64,000 nucleotides of DNA from Pseudoips prasinana (Eukaryota; Arthropoda; Insecta; Lepidoptera; Nolidae): contig OX621250.1 of NCBI GenBank assembly GCA_951640165.1, positions 11,557,501 through 11,621,500 of the forward strand, given 5' to 3'. How positions within the stretch are numbered: the first letter of the stretch is position 1; every line of letters begins with the position of its first letter. Of the stretch, positions 1 to 11,486 are shown in pieces. A model generated the notes under the pieces. It ran no database searches. It was given only the letters and a program-made list of their open reading frames with translations, and was not told the origin of the DNA. The position numbers and the translations under genes were made by a program.

Positions 1-74
1 TTGTTTCGCCGACGGTTTAGGACGGACATTAGATCTCGCAGGGATATACATCTATACTTAAATAAAATAAAATA

Positions 75-265
75 AATAAAAAAGGTTTTTATTCACGTAG
101 ACTTTCAAAAAGCGCTTGTAAATAGTCAGAACATGTTTGTAGTAATACAGTTATTATTTCTAGTTACATATTACAGATATTTAGGTACACGGAATGTTAA
201 AACATTTATACAATTTATTTTATAATGGTAGTGACATTTAGCTAGCTTGTATTAAGTTATTGTCA
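75..265 (-). repeat. Dispersed LINE-3'-end-like repeat, copy 1
   Basis: This is one of three copies of a roughly 190-bp repeat; the others are at 24750-24932 and 62383-62575. Read on the minus strand it ends with GTGAATAAAAACC followed by an A-rich run, which looks like the polyadenylated 3' end of a retroposon. The three copies share nearly the whole sequence with scattered substitutions. No coding sequence is attached. The parent family is not identified. Confidence 0.7.
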
Positions 266-339
266 CACTGTACTCTTCATTCCGCTTTACTTTTATAGCA
301 GAGAAAAATAGATTATTGCATTTTACTAAATGCTTACTA

Positions 340-490
340 AACTGAATTCATCATCATCATCATCATATCGAAAAACGTCCACTGCTGGACAAAGGCCTCA
401 TCCAAAGATCTCCACAGTTGCTGGTCTTGCGCTATTTGCATCCAGTGGTTTCCAGCGGCCCGCACGAGATCATCGGTCCATCTTGAAGGG
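340..490 (+). repeat. GTCCACTGCTGGAC-type dispersed repeat with (CAT)n end
   Basis: A run of CAT trinucleotides is followed by a segment with ACGTCCACTGCTGGACAAAG and CAAAGATCTCCACA. Related segments occur at 7440, 10985, 20500, 61270, 63138 and 63810 in both orientations. The family is abundant in lepidopteran genomes and is probably the 3' end of a LINE with a trinucleotide tail (inference). The open frame across it is not regarded as a gene. Confidence 0.6.
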
Positions 491-767
491 GGACTGCTCA
501 CCCTGCGTCTTCCGGTTTCAAACTATGTTAATTGGATTTTATAAAAGTATTAAGTCTTTATTTAGTAAATATCGAATGGTTTTGGCGCGACCAACACAAG
601 GCAGGATGTGCGGATTTGCATGCATTCTAATGCTCCTCACGGCCGCTCAGTTAACTGCTTACCAGTGATTTATTGTCTGTCAATGCGTCGGTTTAAATAT
701 TTGCATGCCTTCTATTAAAGTTGACACATGGTTACATGGTTTACCTAGATTTACTACGGCTGACTCA

Positions 768-862
768 ACCCGTGACCACGATCAATGCAACTTAGTCAAA
801 GGTCGGGAAATTAACAATAAATGTTAGTCCCGTTAATACCTGTAAACAATTTGTATAGATAT
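768..862 (+). mobile_element. Half copy of a TIR element related to 22022-22181
   Basis: The segment shares the internal block GTGACCACGATCAATGCAAC and the right terminal repeat GTTAATACCTGT with the intact fold-back element at 22022-22181, but lacks a recognisable left terminal repeat. It is probably a truncated, older copy. Confidence 0.5.
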
Positions 863-2746
863 AGATTCATTCCTAAATTCATTTGTGCGTATTATCTCTA
901 GAGTACTAAAACATCTCTATCGAACTAAAGCACAATGATATCTACGACACAACGCAACTTCTGAATAAATAAAACTATCAACTGATTTTAATGGCTCGAG
1001 CAATTAAAATCGTTTTGGTGTGTAGCTACATTTAGTTGGATTCTTTCAACTAAACGATTATGGATTTAACTAGAAATCATTCTTAGTCATTGATTCTATT
1101 TGACATGTGCTAGTTAATAGTCTATCTGTACTATATTATTGAGACTATGGAGTTACTACCTATTAAATGCTTCTACTCATTGAATGGGATAATAAAACAC
1201 TCGGCCAATACAGGCCGTTTTCTGTTTATATTAACATTAAATAAAATATTTATATATCTACTTAAATACTATCCAGCGGGGTTACTTCTTTAGGCATTTA
1301 CTATGAATAATGGTATAAAAAAAATACTAAGATTTTTATTTACAATGCAAATAATCCGCTAGTGCGTCGTATTCTCTTTTGTTTTCACATTGGAATATAT
1401 TTTACTATTGCTTGTATTATACCTGTATATAGTATAGCATGGTCTACGTGTTCTTACAAAAGTATATACATTAATTCTAGGGCAATTAAAAAACAGATCT
1501 AAACCTGCATTATTATAAGATATTTAGATTGGAGCCGTCTTAATTTCATATTGAGGTACTGACGAACAAGTCCTCTGATGAAGTAGCTCCTTAAAATGTG
1601 ACTACGGCTCTGAACTGACTTACCACTCTACTACAAAAACTTAAATCTATTTCTAAACTAATTTATAATCGAATGTAGTTGAATATTAAACAGGCTTCAT
1701 CTATAGAACTAAATTAAACATATCCAGGAAATATAAAGTGATGATGATTGAACGCCTGCATTATGCAGCCTATAATTCTGTCCACGTACGTGACAGGACG
1801 TGTCAACCGTCATGGCGTCAATGCCAGCGCAATGATGTCAACCACATCCGATTGTCCCCATGCTAATACACCGAAAGCTGAGACCACCTCGTATCATAAC
1901 CCTGCACTTTTGTATGTCGCCATTGACAAATGTTCCTCGCGGATTGAATAATAAAATTATGCTAAAACATTTTTTTGACTACAATTCATTTTATGGGTTT
2001 ATGATTGTTCTGATGCAATATTCAGGTTCTTGACAGCGTTTCCGTAGATTTATAGGCATACCGTTTATAGGCACGATGGTAATTGTTATGCGGGACGGAT
2101 TTGCGAATGGACCACCCTCAAGTTTGCGCTTAGCGAGGGTTGGAGTAGTGTGAAAAGTCACTCGTTTCTGTAATATCCCATTTACAGTCAACTGCTGCTT
2201 CTACTCATAACACGTTTCATGACATCTTCTATTCAAATACTAAAGCTTCGTTTTATATTCATATGTATAAATTTAGTCTATAATCGGATTTTTGACTTTA
2301 AGAATCACGTCCATTGACGAATATAAAACACGGCGTATTAAACATGACATCGGGTCGGAATATTCGTGATGATTTCTGGAAAGTATAAAAGAATCTACTG
2401 AAAACAGTGTGTCAGGCCAAAATCACGCTTATTGAGTAAATTTTAGACTTGCTTTTTCAGTGCAAGTACCTTCATCGAACGTATCAATTGTACACGTCTA
2501 CTCCAGGTAAAGATATCGCATTACTTAGATTATTGGCATGTCCCTGCGTAAATTTTGAGTTGAATTATAATGATTACAATATGCATCCGTGTTTTAAGTT
2601 GGCTATACAAATAAAATAAATAATGAAATGCGAAATCTGAAGTTATTGTTCTCTAGTATCGCCAAGTAGAAGTCATGGCGATACTACAGCGTACTACAGC
2701 GTATATACGTACAATGTTTATGAACTTAATACTCCTTGCACACAAA
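863..2746. other. Non-coding region, no gene recognised
   Basis: The sequence is AT-rich with many in-frame stops on both strands. Short open frames at 1748-1951 and 1991-2191 show no recognisable domain, codon pattern or splice context. It is presumably intergenic sequence or the long intron upstream of the first RECK exon seen here. Confidence 0.5.
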
Positions 2747-2878
2747 TGTACAGACGCCAGCTCATCAAGCTTCCCCAATATGTCAAATTTCCCCAATTGA
2801 AAGTGAACCTTGTGCTTATGTGATAAAATTAAAGAAATTGTCAGATTGGGGTAGCTGGATGTGCTGGCGTCTCTACAA
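2747..2878. mobile_element. Short fold-back element (MITE-like)
   Basis: About 32 bp at each end form an imperfect inverted repeat: the left end starts TGTACAGACGCCAG and the right end finishes CTGGCGTCTCTACA. A second, partial copy of the right arm ends at 51400 with CTGGCGTCTGTACA, so this is a dispersed family. It carries no coding sequence. Confidence 0.55.
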
Positions 2879-4604
2879 TGGCGAACGTGATGCCAAATCT
2901 ATTTTTATTACATCATCATAACGTTTCCTTATTTTTAAATTCATTAACTATAGTGTATTAAAACATATCCTCTGACATATTGGTGAAATCACTGCTGATT
3001 CTGAAATTCACACGCTAAATATGCAGGGAAGGGGAAATAGGTATTTGCGTAGAGCATTTCAATTGCATCAAAATAGATTTAATTACCAACTAGTTCATAT
3101 ACTTCAAATGTTAGTGTGAAATTGTGTCTGTCGTGTGCAGTAGGAAGTTATAATAGAGTACGGCGGGAGGTGCCAACATTCTAGTGCAGGTGAGCAACGT
3201 CTGTCTGCTAACTAAATGACTCACTTCGAGATTAACGGTTTCTCCCGCAAATTGTTAAATTGTTCTATGTTTTAAACTTATCTTCAATAATTCAATTGTT
3301 ACCTAATAAATAAGATCAACGAGAGACGAGAGAAAATATGAGGAATGTACTATGTCAAATCGAAAGTTAAATAATCGAATATAAATTGATTGACCACTAT
3401 AAATCGAATGTATAAGTAGTCGAACGTTCCTCATATCTAATGATTAATAAATTGAGCAGTCAATCAAATATATCCTTTAGCTATCGCTTGGTCGCAGTTC
3501 TGAATGTCGTATGATTGCAGTTTATTTAAGCCTAACCCATTCTAATAGCGCATGTTTCATTTATGAATTCGATATTTTAACTAGTCGATATTATGGACGT
3601 TCGTTTAGACATTCGATTAATAGAAGTCGATTATTTGGCATAGTTAACCGGCTTTTCAGTTAGGTATTTTAGAAAAATGTAAGTTGATATTAACTTTGTC
3701 TTGATTGCGAATATTATTTTATATTATTTGCTTTGTCGAAAATAGTTATATATATCAATGGCTGATTTTCTAGTAGAGATGTGCGAGGACTCTGAGCGGT
3801 GTGCAAGGAATGAAACACCAAAGGCCTTCCCATTTTCCATAATACGATCAGTCTTGTCTAATCCATAAAACCTCTTACTATATCGTATAATCGATAGCGA
3901 CGAATTGGAGAGGATTATTAATTTCTGTTTGTCAACGTAATTAATTTTATAATATTGTCATTCAACAAGCAACCTGATATTATTTGCCATTCATCGCTTG
4001 TCGAAGAATCGACTGTGATTGCAGAACCTTCGGAATCAGTCTTGTTGGCTCTACACTGATTTGTATACAATGATCATTGTTCAGTGTTCACACTTTGCGT
4101 GTCAGCCAGAGGTTAATCGAAGACATTATGTTCTATCACAACATAATACTTACATTTACTTGGTGATTTTATTGTGACGTTAATGGTTTTAACTAAATTA
4201 TGCATACCGCGTCCAATTTAATAGCCCTGTCTTCGTGACGATATTTTTAAAACACTAACAGTTTCGTCACTCTGAAAATGTCGTAAATTATGCACTCAGA
4301 AATGACAGTTTAAATTTAAAATGATGTTTTTTGGTGTAGTCTTGAATGTTTCTAATAAGTACGTGTTGTGATGCAACTTTCTAAAAACGCATTTATATTG
4401 GCCAAAATTATTACAAATATGTTTAATTGTTAGAAACCTTATCTGGTGTTGAATATTAATTCGCTGCAATAGAATAATTATTAATAGTTTTTATGTTTAT
4501 ATCTTACGTAATTAGTGAAGCGATTGTGATAGTTCTTCAATAGGAAATGTTTTCGAGATGGTTCCATACACATTTTGTTGAAATGAGGCGCTCATTGTTT
4601 AATG
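2879..4604. other. Non-coding region, no gene recognised
   Basis: AT-rich sequence with stops in all frames. I see no exon with splice sites matching either neighbouring gene and no repeat I can name. Confidence 0.45.
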
Positions 4605-4735
4605 TGAGAGCTACAACCGGGACCGACAGCTAACAAACCCTCCGAAGCACGGAGACGCTCAGAAATTAAACAACTTAGGTGGTCACCCATCTATGAACTG
4701 ACTGTGTATCTAGTTTCATAACCTCGCCGATATTA
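4605..4735 (-). mobile_element. 5S-rRNA-derived SINE, partial copy
   Basis: On the minus strand the segment reads through a 5S-like block containing CATAGATGGGTGACC, then GAGCGTCTCCGTGCTTCGGA and the family body. It matches the copy at 10666-10915 but has lost its tail half. The 5S-like part is diverged. Confidence 0.6.
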
Positions 4736-5447
4736 TGATTATTCTATGCTTTTGAAATAATATGCAGCTCAAAAAGACATGACATAAGTCTAGTATGGAC
4801 GCTTGGCGCAACATAAATGGTGTTAAATTAGCTTTATGGAAATGTTGTATCAAATATGATGGCTGGCCACTACTTTTAAAGTGACACTAATAGTGAAATT
4901 ATTGAATTAAATCAATCTTTTGCCAGTGGAAGGCTTCCCCAGACTAGAGTCTATTGAGCGTCCTGTTCTTTTAAAAAGAATTATGTTAAAAAGTAATGCA
5001 ATGATATTAGGTAAGATTAGTTTCGTTGGGATTGTTTAAAGTAGGGGGTAATGCCGATGTTTTGTATTTTCTATTTCTTTATACATAACTGAACTGCGGT
5101 CGCCGTTTGAATTTACCAGATTTGATTTCCATTTTCGGCAATTTGAAATACTTTTAGTATTATTGGTTCTGGATGTGTTTAAATTCTACAAACCAGGGAT
5201 TATCCACTAAAACGAAACAATGGGACATAGCCGTGGCGTAAAAACATCTCGAGTCGTGAATCCAGGGATAAGAATAAGTTTGTATGTGAACATGTTTGAT
5301 AGCTCTTCACCAACTGACAGTTACAAATAACTATAGAAACCAATGTCAAATAAATAAACAATGACCCGGAATTTGAACCCAAGACCACATTACCTGCGGT
5401 TGAACACGGTACCGCTAGAACAACGAGGCATAGGAGTCATGGTTGGT
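4736..5447. other. Non-coding region, no gene recognised
   Basis: No open frame of note. A tRNA-like segment near 5361-5412 (TTGAACCCAAGACCAC on the plus strand) may be a decayed SINE head, but the body is not recognisable. Confidence 0.4.
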
Positions 5448-5716
5448 AAAGCTAAGTATCTTTATTTTTCCTTTATTTTTGATAAGGCCCTGCCTTATCA
5501 ATGCCTTCGCATGCCACCCGCAAAAAGTGTCTGCGGGTGGGTATGTCGGACTTGCACCGACTAAACCTACCTTCCGTGGACTTCTCTTGCCGCCTGATGG
5601 GGGAGTCCCAGGAACGCGGGTTTGCTGCTCCGGTACCCCCCTTTTGCGCCATGTCCCAGATGGTCGGGACACGTACCCTGGGAGGGCTCCTTTGGATTGC
5701 CCAAAGCTAAGTATCT
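5448..5716 (-). mobile_element. 5'-truncated R1-clade retrotransposon with 14-bp TSD
   Basis: The inserted segment, about 5462-5702, closely matches the 3' untranslated end of the large R1-type element at 11120-11350. Shared landmarks are GCATGCCACCCGCAAAAAGT and the ATGTCCCAGATGG block. It is flanked by an exact 14-bp duplication, AAAGCTAAGTATCT, at 5448-5461 and 5703-5716. The T-rich end on the left is the poly(A) tail of a minus-strand insertion. The coding region was lost by 5' truncation at insertion. Confidence 0.85.
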
Positions 5717-5721
5717 ATAGT

Positions 5722-5750
5722 GAACGACAACCTAGTTTAGGTTGTCGTTC
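5722..5750. repeat. Perfect 13-bp palindrome, 3-nt loop
   Basis: GAACGACAACCTA, a GTT loop, then its exact reverse complement. It lies six bases right of the target duplication of the truncated retrotransposon. Confidence 0.8.
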
Positions 5751-6923
5751 CTTATAGTTACCAAATTTACTTTAGAGCCTTCTATATATGTAAATCTAGA
5801 TATTACGCACAGCATGAGCTCTACAATAGCTAGTTTGCTATCCCTTATAAAATACTCTATCAACAAGCGGGTTAATCTCGGGTCAACAGATAAGCATGAA
5901 TTGCTTTTATTTAAAATAAAAAAAATGCCGAAAAAGAAAATGTAAAATCACGCATAAGATTACGATGGCGGTTTCTTTCATACGTTATCTTTGCGACGAT
6001 AAATCATTCACCATATGAACTCGGGATGTTGTTATTTAATGCGGGGAAAATAATTAAACACACTTTATCAGTAGTCAACGGTCCATCGTCGTGGGTTAAT
6101 ACTATTTATGTAATGTCTATGAAAGTCTACCTACCTCGTAGCTATTGATAACCTCAGTAGCGATAACCCGTCCTACTACTAGATAGCCAAAGACGTCTGT
6201 CTATTAGAGATATGGCCCTCCCACTCATTGCCTAGCAAATGTGGGTACTTAGTTATTTCCGTATTAAATAATATTCCATTTAAAGTAAGCAAGCAATTTG
6301 CACATCTAACTAGCACTTAAACTTAACAAAATCCATCCATCATTCCATCCAAAATTAAAGTGATTGGTACTTGTACCTATGTGTAGCATTCACTATTTAT
6401 TTCGTTGTTGAGCCATCACTTTTACTTCTTGATAACGTTAAGTTATCAAGAACAAAATGTAAACAAACGATAATGTACATTTTGCTTATTTCAAAATTGA
6501 ATTTGTACAAAGTATGAATTCAATATCAAATACTTATGCATATTATGGTAATTTTGAATATCAATATTTCGTAATCTGTTAGACAAATGTGTAAAATTCT
6601 CTTATTTATTATTTTTATTTGTTTACTCAAGCATTTATGATAGGCAGTAATGGGTTTGTTCGATAACGGGATGTATCATATTAAACCCACACGCTTCTTA
6701 AAGTTGCGTGAGGCGTCAGATCAGTTCATATTATACTAGAGAGTCAAATTTTTATTCGATTATTATTCAAAATGTCCGCAAGATTAGATTTAGAATTGAT
6801 GGTTGTAAACATAATTTAATAATAACATATTATATTTATATTATTAAGTGTAACTGCTTCCTTGTCGTATCTTTTTATAGGTCCTCCTACTCTGGCGCAA
6901 GTACAATGACAGCAGGTGTAGTA
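5751..6923. other. Non-coding region, no gene recognised
   Basis: AT-rich sequence with short open frames that show no domain. The last 250 bases lead into an inverted-repeat segment. Confidence 0.4.
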
Positions 6924-7158
6924 CACACGGCTACATATCAAGCTATACATTTCCAATATAAGCGGACCTCTCATTGTATGGACATCCTATACAACGCGAG
7001 ATCAGCTTAAGCAGCCTACCACCTTTATTTTTCAGCTTTGATTTGTACAAACTTTATTTCAATATGTGTCTGTATGTTTTCAATAAAAACATTTTCTTTC
7101 TTTCTTTCTTTCTTCTTTATTATACTGGAAATGTATAGCTTGATATGTAGCCGTGTGC
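6924..7158. repeat. Inverted repeat with A/T-rich and (TTTC)n spacer
   Basis: The arms at 6924-6961 and 7120-7158 share CTACATATCAAGCTATACAT in inverted orientation. The spacer holds CAATAAAAAC followed by a TTTC-repeat run, which resembles a LINE tail. It may be a head-to-head pair of truncated retroposons. Confidence 0.6.
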
Positions 7159-7439
7159 ACCAGTACAATTGACAAATAAAAACTAATTATTCACTTATAA
7201 AGTTATTTGTAGTTAATTTTAAATTTTCAAGACTTTATTATCGATCAATTTGAGGATAACTCAAATTGATGACAGTAATCGAGGCAAAAAAGGTGTGCAA
7301 AGTTCGTGACAAATGGAAATCCGTTGTGAGTCTATGTATGTATGTAATTTGAGGATGTGTTGTTTTCACATGACGACGATAAATATTTTTACTGTAACTA
7401 TAAGTAACGTATACTGCTTTTAATACATCTTACATATAT

Positions 7440-7920
7440 CATGAGCCTGATATCGTCCAGTGCTGGACATAAGCCTCTCCAGAGGTTTCTAAAGTTGCTA
7501 TTGGAGGGGTTTGTCTTAGTCCGCAGTAACGTGGTAGCTAGTGTACAGGTGGCGTTACTGCCCGACTACCTGGGCCTCTACCGGCTAATTCGCTGAACTT
7601 CGTTTTCGTGAATGGCGTTCAAATAAATAAAGGTTAAAAATGACTTAATCATTTGTTAAATCGGCTTCAACATTGACTATCGATTCCGGACCATTTATGA
7701 CGTCACTTGTGGACATGGAAGCCGATGTAACGATTGATTAAGTAATTTTTAACCTTTATTTATTTGAACGCCATTCACGAAAACGATGTTCGGCGACTTA
7801 GCCGGTAGAGCCCCTGGTGTAAACTTAGTCCCTTTTTATTTACGACACCCACGGTATGCTAGGTGTCACCGCTTATTCTTTTTGGGCCGGATGCCACACG
7901 GTTCTACAGATTAACAAGAC
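7440..7920 (+). repeat. GTCCACTGCTGGAC-family repeat interrupted by a fold-back element
   Basis: The 5' part (7440-7573) and 3' part (7813-7920) belong to one repeat copy, because an uninterrupted relative lies at 63138-63300 in the opposite orientation. Shared landmarks include TAGTCCGCAGT and the sequence CTACCTGG at the interruption point. Confidence 0.7.
7574..7812. mobile_element. Fold-back/MITE element with 95-bp TIRs and 5-bp TSD
   Basis: The left arm 7574-7668 and right arm 7718-7812 are about 90% identical inverted repeats, sharing TTTTCGTGAATGGCGTTCAA and the following AAATAAATAAAGG. The element is 239 bp with a unique centre of about 49 bp. CCTGG flanks it on both sides (7569-7573 and 7813-7817) and occurs once in the uninterrupted repeat near 63170, which supports a 5-bp target duplication. 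It carries no coding sequence. Confidence 0.85.
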
Positions 7921-8136
7921 TTGACTTTCTAAAAGATAACAACTTAATTATAAAAGTAACTAACAACAGACGAAACTGTATCTAAATTGATCATGTAACT
8001 GGATATTTTAAAAGGGACGACATTTAATTTGGTTCGTGTTTGGAAACATGGAGTGTGTCGATGTTTGGACGTCAATTAATGTCATTAGGAGGGTTCTGTC
8101 CTTACCCTAATTTTATTTAAACTTTTTATTTGGTAC

Positions 8137-8448
8137 TAGCTGTGCCCCGCGGTTTTACCCGCGTTAAATTTTATAAATTATCACAGCTCCTCCCCCGTAG
8201 GTGATAGCGTGATAATATGTAGCCTATATGTTGCCCCGACCTTTTAGTAATATTCATGCAAAGTTTGATGGAAATCCTTGCAGTACTTTTTGAGTTTAGC
8301 CCGGACATACATACAGGCAAACAGACAAAAATTCTAAAAACGATATTTTTGGCTTCGATATCGATTGAAGATCACGCCCCAAGTATCCTTTTTAAAAAAT
8401 ATTCAATGTACAGTATTGACTTTCCTACGATTTTATTATATGTATAGA
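8137..8448 (-). mobile_element. Non-autonomous Helitron-like element
   Basis: Read on the minus strand it begins TCTATACATATAATAAAA and ends GGGGCACAGCTAGT. This TC...CTAG arrangement with a CCGCGGGG-containing 3' end resembles short lepidopteran Helitrons. There is no terminal inverted repeat. Related 3' ends appear at 21485-21658 and 60105-60232. Assignment to Helitrons is by terminal features only. Confidence 0.5.
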
Positions 8449-9036
8449 TAAGTTAAAATTAAAATAGATACTTCAGTTAACCGGGATCTTCAGTTTACCA
8501 AGGGTGAATTGCAAAAAAAAAATATATATGTAGAAAAGTGTTGAATACACCAATACCTCAAATGAGTATACTGAAACAAGCTGAAAGAGTAAACATGGGA
8601 AAAAGCAAATACAAAATAAATTCACTCCAAATATGTTTCGCTATATGATGTCTCTGACCTTTGCCAGATAATAGAATATTATAAAAAGGGGTGAAATGAC
8701 ATGAATAAATAGATTTCAATATCCTTGTCCTCAATCAGAACAATCTACTGATATTGTTAAGTTTTGCTGCTGGCTTGCTAAATATAGCTATAACGATCAT
8801 ATTCGAGCTTTATGACAACTCAGTGTAGACTTTCTTCAGTAACGGGGCTGACGTCTGTCAGTTGGTCATGACTCATCACGATCATAAACATACCTACATT
8901 TATAAAAAAAATACTTATTGTTAGAGTTGAATGTAGAAACGAAGCTCTTTTTTAGGCGACTCATGTAGTACTTTCCTGATCGTTCTCCTCCTGAACAGCT
9001 AAACCAGACACGGATGAATAATCACCGAAAAAAACA
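8449..9036. other. Non-coding region, no gene recognised
   Basis: AT-rich, no open frame or repeat identified. Confidence 0.4.
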
Positions 9037-9090
9037 AATGTCATGTAAAAGTATAGACATCTAAGTAGATGTCTATACTTTTACATGACA
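9037..9090. repeat. Perfect 26-bp palindrome, 2-nt loop
   Basis: The arms 9037-9062 and 9065-9090 are exact reverse complements around an AG loop. Nothing in the flanks marks a transposon end. Confidence 0.9.
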
Positions 9091-10665
9091 TGTATGTATG
9101 ACATGTAGTTAAGTATACACTCAGCTCAATACTAGCAAGCAGCAGCATGCATTGCAGATCTTCTTTTGGTATCCTAAAATTACCTTCAAACTAAAATCAC
9201 TTTGCGTACATACATTTGTTTCTGGCAGTTGTATGGTCGCATTTTTAACATAACCTAACTTACTTTTCTAGTAGAGAAATAAATTATCTTTTTTAAATAT
9301 ACATTTTATAGGGGCCGCCTATGAACACCCAGGTTGAAGGATACTAAAACGTCACCTCTGGTCACCTAGGTGATCATAGTTGAATAGACTGTTCCACAAA
9401 GCTAGCCAGTAAAGGTAACTGCAATAATCGATCAAGCTACAACAACATTTGAAAGGACTACTAGCTTCAGATAAATGTATTTTGTTTACACACAAAGTTC
9501 AATAGAGATTAAACGGCTATGCGTAAGCATAAGTAAAAGCGGTATAACATAAGTAAAAGGATTTGAAATAAACATTAACGTGTCAGCAGAATAAAAGGAA
9601 TGCTTCGAACTGCGTGTTATTCATCGTCTAATATCATTGAGCTCATGAAACACGTCCTAATATCTCTAGAACACGTGTTTAATTCGACGTAGGATGTAAC
9701 AGCATGTTCATCACTTGCGCAACTTTATTACATCTTCTTTCTCAGGCCCGTAGCTTGAATTTACTTCGAGTCAAGAGATATTACTATGAGTTTGCGAAAT
9801 ACTAAATGTACGAACGTGTTCGAGCTTGCGGAGAGAATGCAATGTTGGTTATTCTCGTGGTAGCGGCGTAATAATTTTTGCTAATCACAATTCGTTGGGA
9901 GCTCGGTTCGTTTTCTATAAACTCGTATTCAAGTTGTTATAAAACATTATATTTATCTATAACCGACAATTAGTGACCAGGAACAACCACTGCAATAAGT
10001 TGCAACATCTAGTATCTAACAGTACCTAAATGTAACATAGTATTTTTGGAAATTGTTGACATGTGGTTTTCTATCCACATATTACTATCTAAGTAAAGAT
10101 GTTATTCATTCCAAAAAAAAATTATCGGCGATTGTATGCGAGCGTTATAAATAACTTTCGGTTCTTAATTCTATGTCGAGAAATTTTGTAAAAATATATA
10201 AGCAAGTAAGGTTTTTTTTCCATCAAAGAGAATTATTGTAAGCCGAAGCCGAAGTCTTAATTCAGGTTAGATCACTATTATGATGTACGCATTTAAATAA
10301 TCACTCATGTACGGTTACAGTTTTCGGCTTTCATTAATGACTAAATGTTATTGTGAAACGTGTGAACATTTTTAAGGTAGGCATTTTAATGTGATCCCCT
10401 TTTAGCCACGGGACTGAACCTCAGCGAGATATTCGTATTCCAAATGATGTAATTAGCAGGATGTAGATATTTGGTGTTTATATAAATATTGTTGTTGGTT
10501 CTATCGGAGTGTAAGATATCAAAGACGATGCGGATATGCCCCGTATCTGTTAGTGCGGGAGATCACTGGTGATGTAGTAATGTTATGTAATAAACACTCC
10601 CAAGTCCCAAGTGTTTGATTTGGCTTTACGAACTATGAGGCTTTCCTGGTATTACATGTATCATA
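9091..10665. other. Non-coding region, no gene recognised
   Basis: AT-rich sequence with no coding frame longer than 60 codons. I searched it for the missing RECK N-terminal exon (adjacent cysteine codons before a phase-0 donor) and did not find a convincing candidate. Confidence 0.4.
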
Positions 10666-10915
10666 GCTAGATGCTCTCACCGGTCCGTAAGCGATCGGCG
10701 AGGTTAAGCAACTAGGCTTGCGGTCAGTCCATAGATGGGTGACCGCCAAACTGGTTTAATTTCTGAGCGTCTCCGTACTTCGGAGGGCACTTTAAGCTGT
10801 CAGTCCCGGTTGTAGTCATTAGACAACAGTCATTAAGCCATGTCAGAGGCCTATTGGGCGGCTTTAGCAACTCTGACACTAGGGTTACCACTACCCATAC
10901 GATAAGCAAGCAAGC
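10666..10915 (+). mobile_element. 5S-rRNA-derived SINE, longest copy
   Basis: The head resembles eukaryotic 5S rRNA: CTCACCGGTCC, then GAGGTTAAGCAACTAGG (5S box A region GAAGTTAAGC) and CAGTCCATAGATGGGTGACC (5S box C region AGTACTTAGATGGGGGACC), at 5S-like spacing. A body of about 170 bp unrelated to 5S follows. Four other copies lie on the minus strand at 4605, 46885, 56162 and 62045. Such elements are SINE3-type, transcribed by RNA polymerase III from an internal 5S promoter. Whether any copy is active cannot be told. Confidence 0.75.
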
Positions 10916-10984
10916 AAATATAGTGTAGAAGAAATGGAAGTTAGTCGTTAAACTGCATACTGCTGACTTTATAAATTTCGAGCA

Positions 10985-11104
10985 AATGTCATCATTTCAT
11001 CCGAAAGACGTCCACTGCTGGACAAGGTGGCCAGTCTTGTCCACTTGTGGATTTCTCCTATGTATTTCCGCAATGGTCGGAATTTGCGCACACACTTGTA
11101 CTTG
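10985..11104. repeat. Repeat fragments forming the R1-element target site
   Basis: A short GTCCACTGCTGGAC-family piece (10995-11030) is followed by TTTGCGCACACACTTGT-type sequence that matches the 3' end of tRNA-type SINE family B (compare 48915-48945 and 44985-45020). The large retrotransposon interrupts this SINE. Confidence 0.55.
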
Positions 11105-11486
11105 CACTATAATACACCTTTTTTTTTTTTTTTGATAAGGCAGGGGGAATGCTAATGCATGCCACCCGCAAAAAGTGTCTGCGGGTGGGTATGTCGGACT
11201 CGCACCGACTAAACCTAACCTGCCGTGGACTTCTTCTGGCGCCTGATAGGGGGAGCCCCGGGAACGCGGGTATGCTGCTCCGGTGCCCCTCTTTTGCACC
11301 GTGTCCCAGATGGTTGGGACACGCACCCGGGGAGGACTGTGGGTTGCCCTCCCCATTTGCCGACTCCTGCCAGTACGGCACAGCGACTGCGCCACAAACA
11401 GTTCACTGTCTTCCCGGGGCTGCTTGCACGTGGCGGCAGTTGACGACACTTCTCATACTGCCGCCGCAGCCCCGAGGGGAGTTGGG

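Noticed and set aside
330..668. 112-codon open frame at the left edge
   Set aside because: It crosses a (CAT)n run and a dispersed repeat; the sequence is explained by the repeat and shows no domain or splice context.
10666..10760. A true 5S rRNA gene
   Set aside because: The 5S similarity stops after the box C region and continues into a repeated non-5S body; no T-run terminator at the 5S end.
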